This document shows positions 4,739 through 5,165 of a DNA stretch of 5,165 bases, in pieces. The stretch is from Candidatus Aerophobota bacterium. Lineage in GTDB: Bacteria; Aerophobota; Aerophobia; Aerophobales; AE-B3A. Under the pieces are notes generated by a model. The model was not told where the DNA came from and made no database searches. It saw only the letters and a program-made list of their open reading frames with translations. The position numbers and the translations under genes are program-made. The stretch spans positions 1 to 5,165 of the forward strand of contig DAOVGK010000009.1 in the NCBI GenBank assembly GCA_030672445.1, given 5' to 3'. Numbering within the stretch: position 1 is the first letter of the stretch; every line of letters starts with the position of its first letter.

Positions 4739-5165
4739 ATGCCAGTAAAATGGGGAGTTATTGGAGCCTGCGGTATTGCTGATAGAAGAACCATACCCGA
4801 GGGAATAATTCCTGCAGAAAATGCTAAACTTGTGGCATTGATGGACATAGATGAGGTGCGTCTAAAAAAGGTGGCAGAAAAATACGGAGGGATAAAATAC
4901 TACACCAAAGAGGATGATTTAATTAATGACCCAGAGGTAGAAGCTGTCTACATTGCTACTCCGACCTACCTGCATCATCCACAAGTTCTTAAGGCTGCCC
5001 GAGCTGGAAAACACATCCTCTGTGAGAAACCTATAGCTATAAACCTTAACGAAGCAGAGGAGATGATCAGAGTATGTGAGGAAAATAAGGTAAAGCTTAC
5101 CTTAGATTATATGATGCGCTACCACTCTCACCACCGCAAGATAAAAAAGCTCATAGATGAAGGAG
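4739..5165 (+). CDS. Gfo/Idh/MocA-family oxidoreductase, N-terminal part (3' end outside window)
   Basis: The visible 142 residues form the Rossmann cofactor domain of the Gfo/Idh/MocA family. These enzymes oxidise or reduce a hydroxyl on sugars, inositols and amino sugars with NAD(P). Seen in order: WGVIGACGIADRRTIPEG (5-22) as the dinucleotide loop, a second strand LVALMDID (31-38) ending in acidic residues that favour NAD(H), VYIATPTYLHHP (70-81), and CEKPIA (95-100) with the hallmark EKP at 96-98. The RRTIPEG stretch marks a recognisable subfamily. The loop has cysteine 11 where most members have the second glycine of GxGxxA. The catalytic histidine region and the C-terminal domain lie beyond the window. 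GGAGG (4729-4733) five bases before the ATG fixes the start. It follows the aminotransferase and the structured element, and is probably the partner that makes or consumes the keto-sugar. Family certain, substrate unknown. Confidence 0.92.
   Translation, partial: MPVKWGVIGACGIADRRTIPEGIIPAENAKLVALMDIDEVRLKKVAEKYGGIKYYTKEDDLINDPEVEAVYIATPTYLHHPQVLKAARAGKHILCEKPIAINLNEAEEMIRVCEENKVKLTLDYMMRYHSHHRKIKKLIDEG

Noticed and set aside
4600..4782. 60-codon plus-strand ORF across the structured element
   Set aside because: It has no ribosome site, runs through the inverted repeat, and overlaps the well-supported start of the Gfo/Idh gene in another frame.

Overview
The window looks like a moderately AT-rich bacterial chromosome. 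Shine-Dalgarno sites are strong and well spaced, promoters are of the sigma-70 type, and genes are tightly packed. The oxidoreductases and the ThiD2-ThiE fusion resemble those of anaerobic, thermophilic or uncultured bacterial lineages. That placement is inferred from protein style only; nothing here names a species.

Layout. (1) Positions 1-462, minus strand: the start of a thiamine-phosphate synthase with an N-terminal ThiD2 (HMP-phosphate kinase) domain, cut off by the window edge. It has its own promoter (495-523). (2) Positions 463-798: a divergent control region with a second good promoter (709-737, plus strand). (3) Positions 799-2811: two closely spaced genes, a TIM-barrel sugar isomerase/epimerase and a zinc-dependent medium-chain sugar/polyol dehydrogenase. 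(4) Positions 2812-3196: a 385-bp gap with one unrecognised minus-strand small ORF, two interlocked inverted repeats, several short palindromes, and a possible promoter for the next gene. (5) Positions 3197-4471: a PLP-dependent DegT/DnrJ/EryC1/StrS sugar aminotransferase. (6) Positions 4482-4613: a 43-codon ORF with a good ribosome site. It is followed by a 109-nt element bounded by an 11-bp perfect inverted repeat (4617-4725). (7) Positions 4739-5165: the N-terminal half of a Gfo/Idh/MocA oxidoreductase, cut off by the window edge.

Together the plus-strand genes supply two sugar oxidoreductases, an isomerase/epimerase and an aminotransferase. This set can oxidise a sugar or cyclitol to a ketone, move or invert a centre, and aminate the ketone, or run in reverse to break down an amino sugar. 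It parallels known oxidation-transamination logic (NtdA/NtdC in kanosamine synthesis; inosose aminotransferases in aminocyclitol synthesis), but the substrate cannot be read from the sequence. The least expected part is the stretch between the aminotransferase and the Gfo/Idh gene. There a short translated-looking ORF stops three bases before a foldable RNA element, whose far arm ends three bases before the next ribosome site. This could be a leader-peptide or structured-RNA switch, or the scar of a deleted gene.
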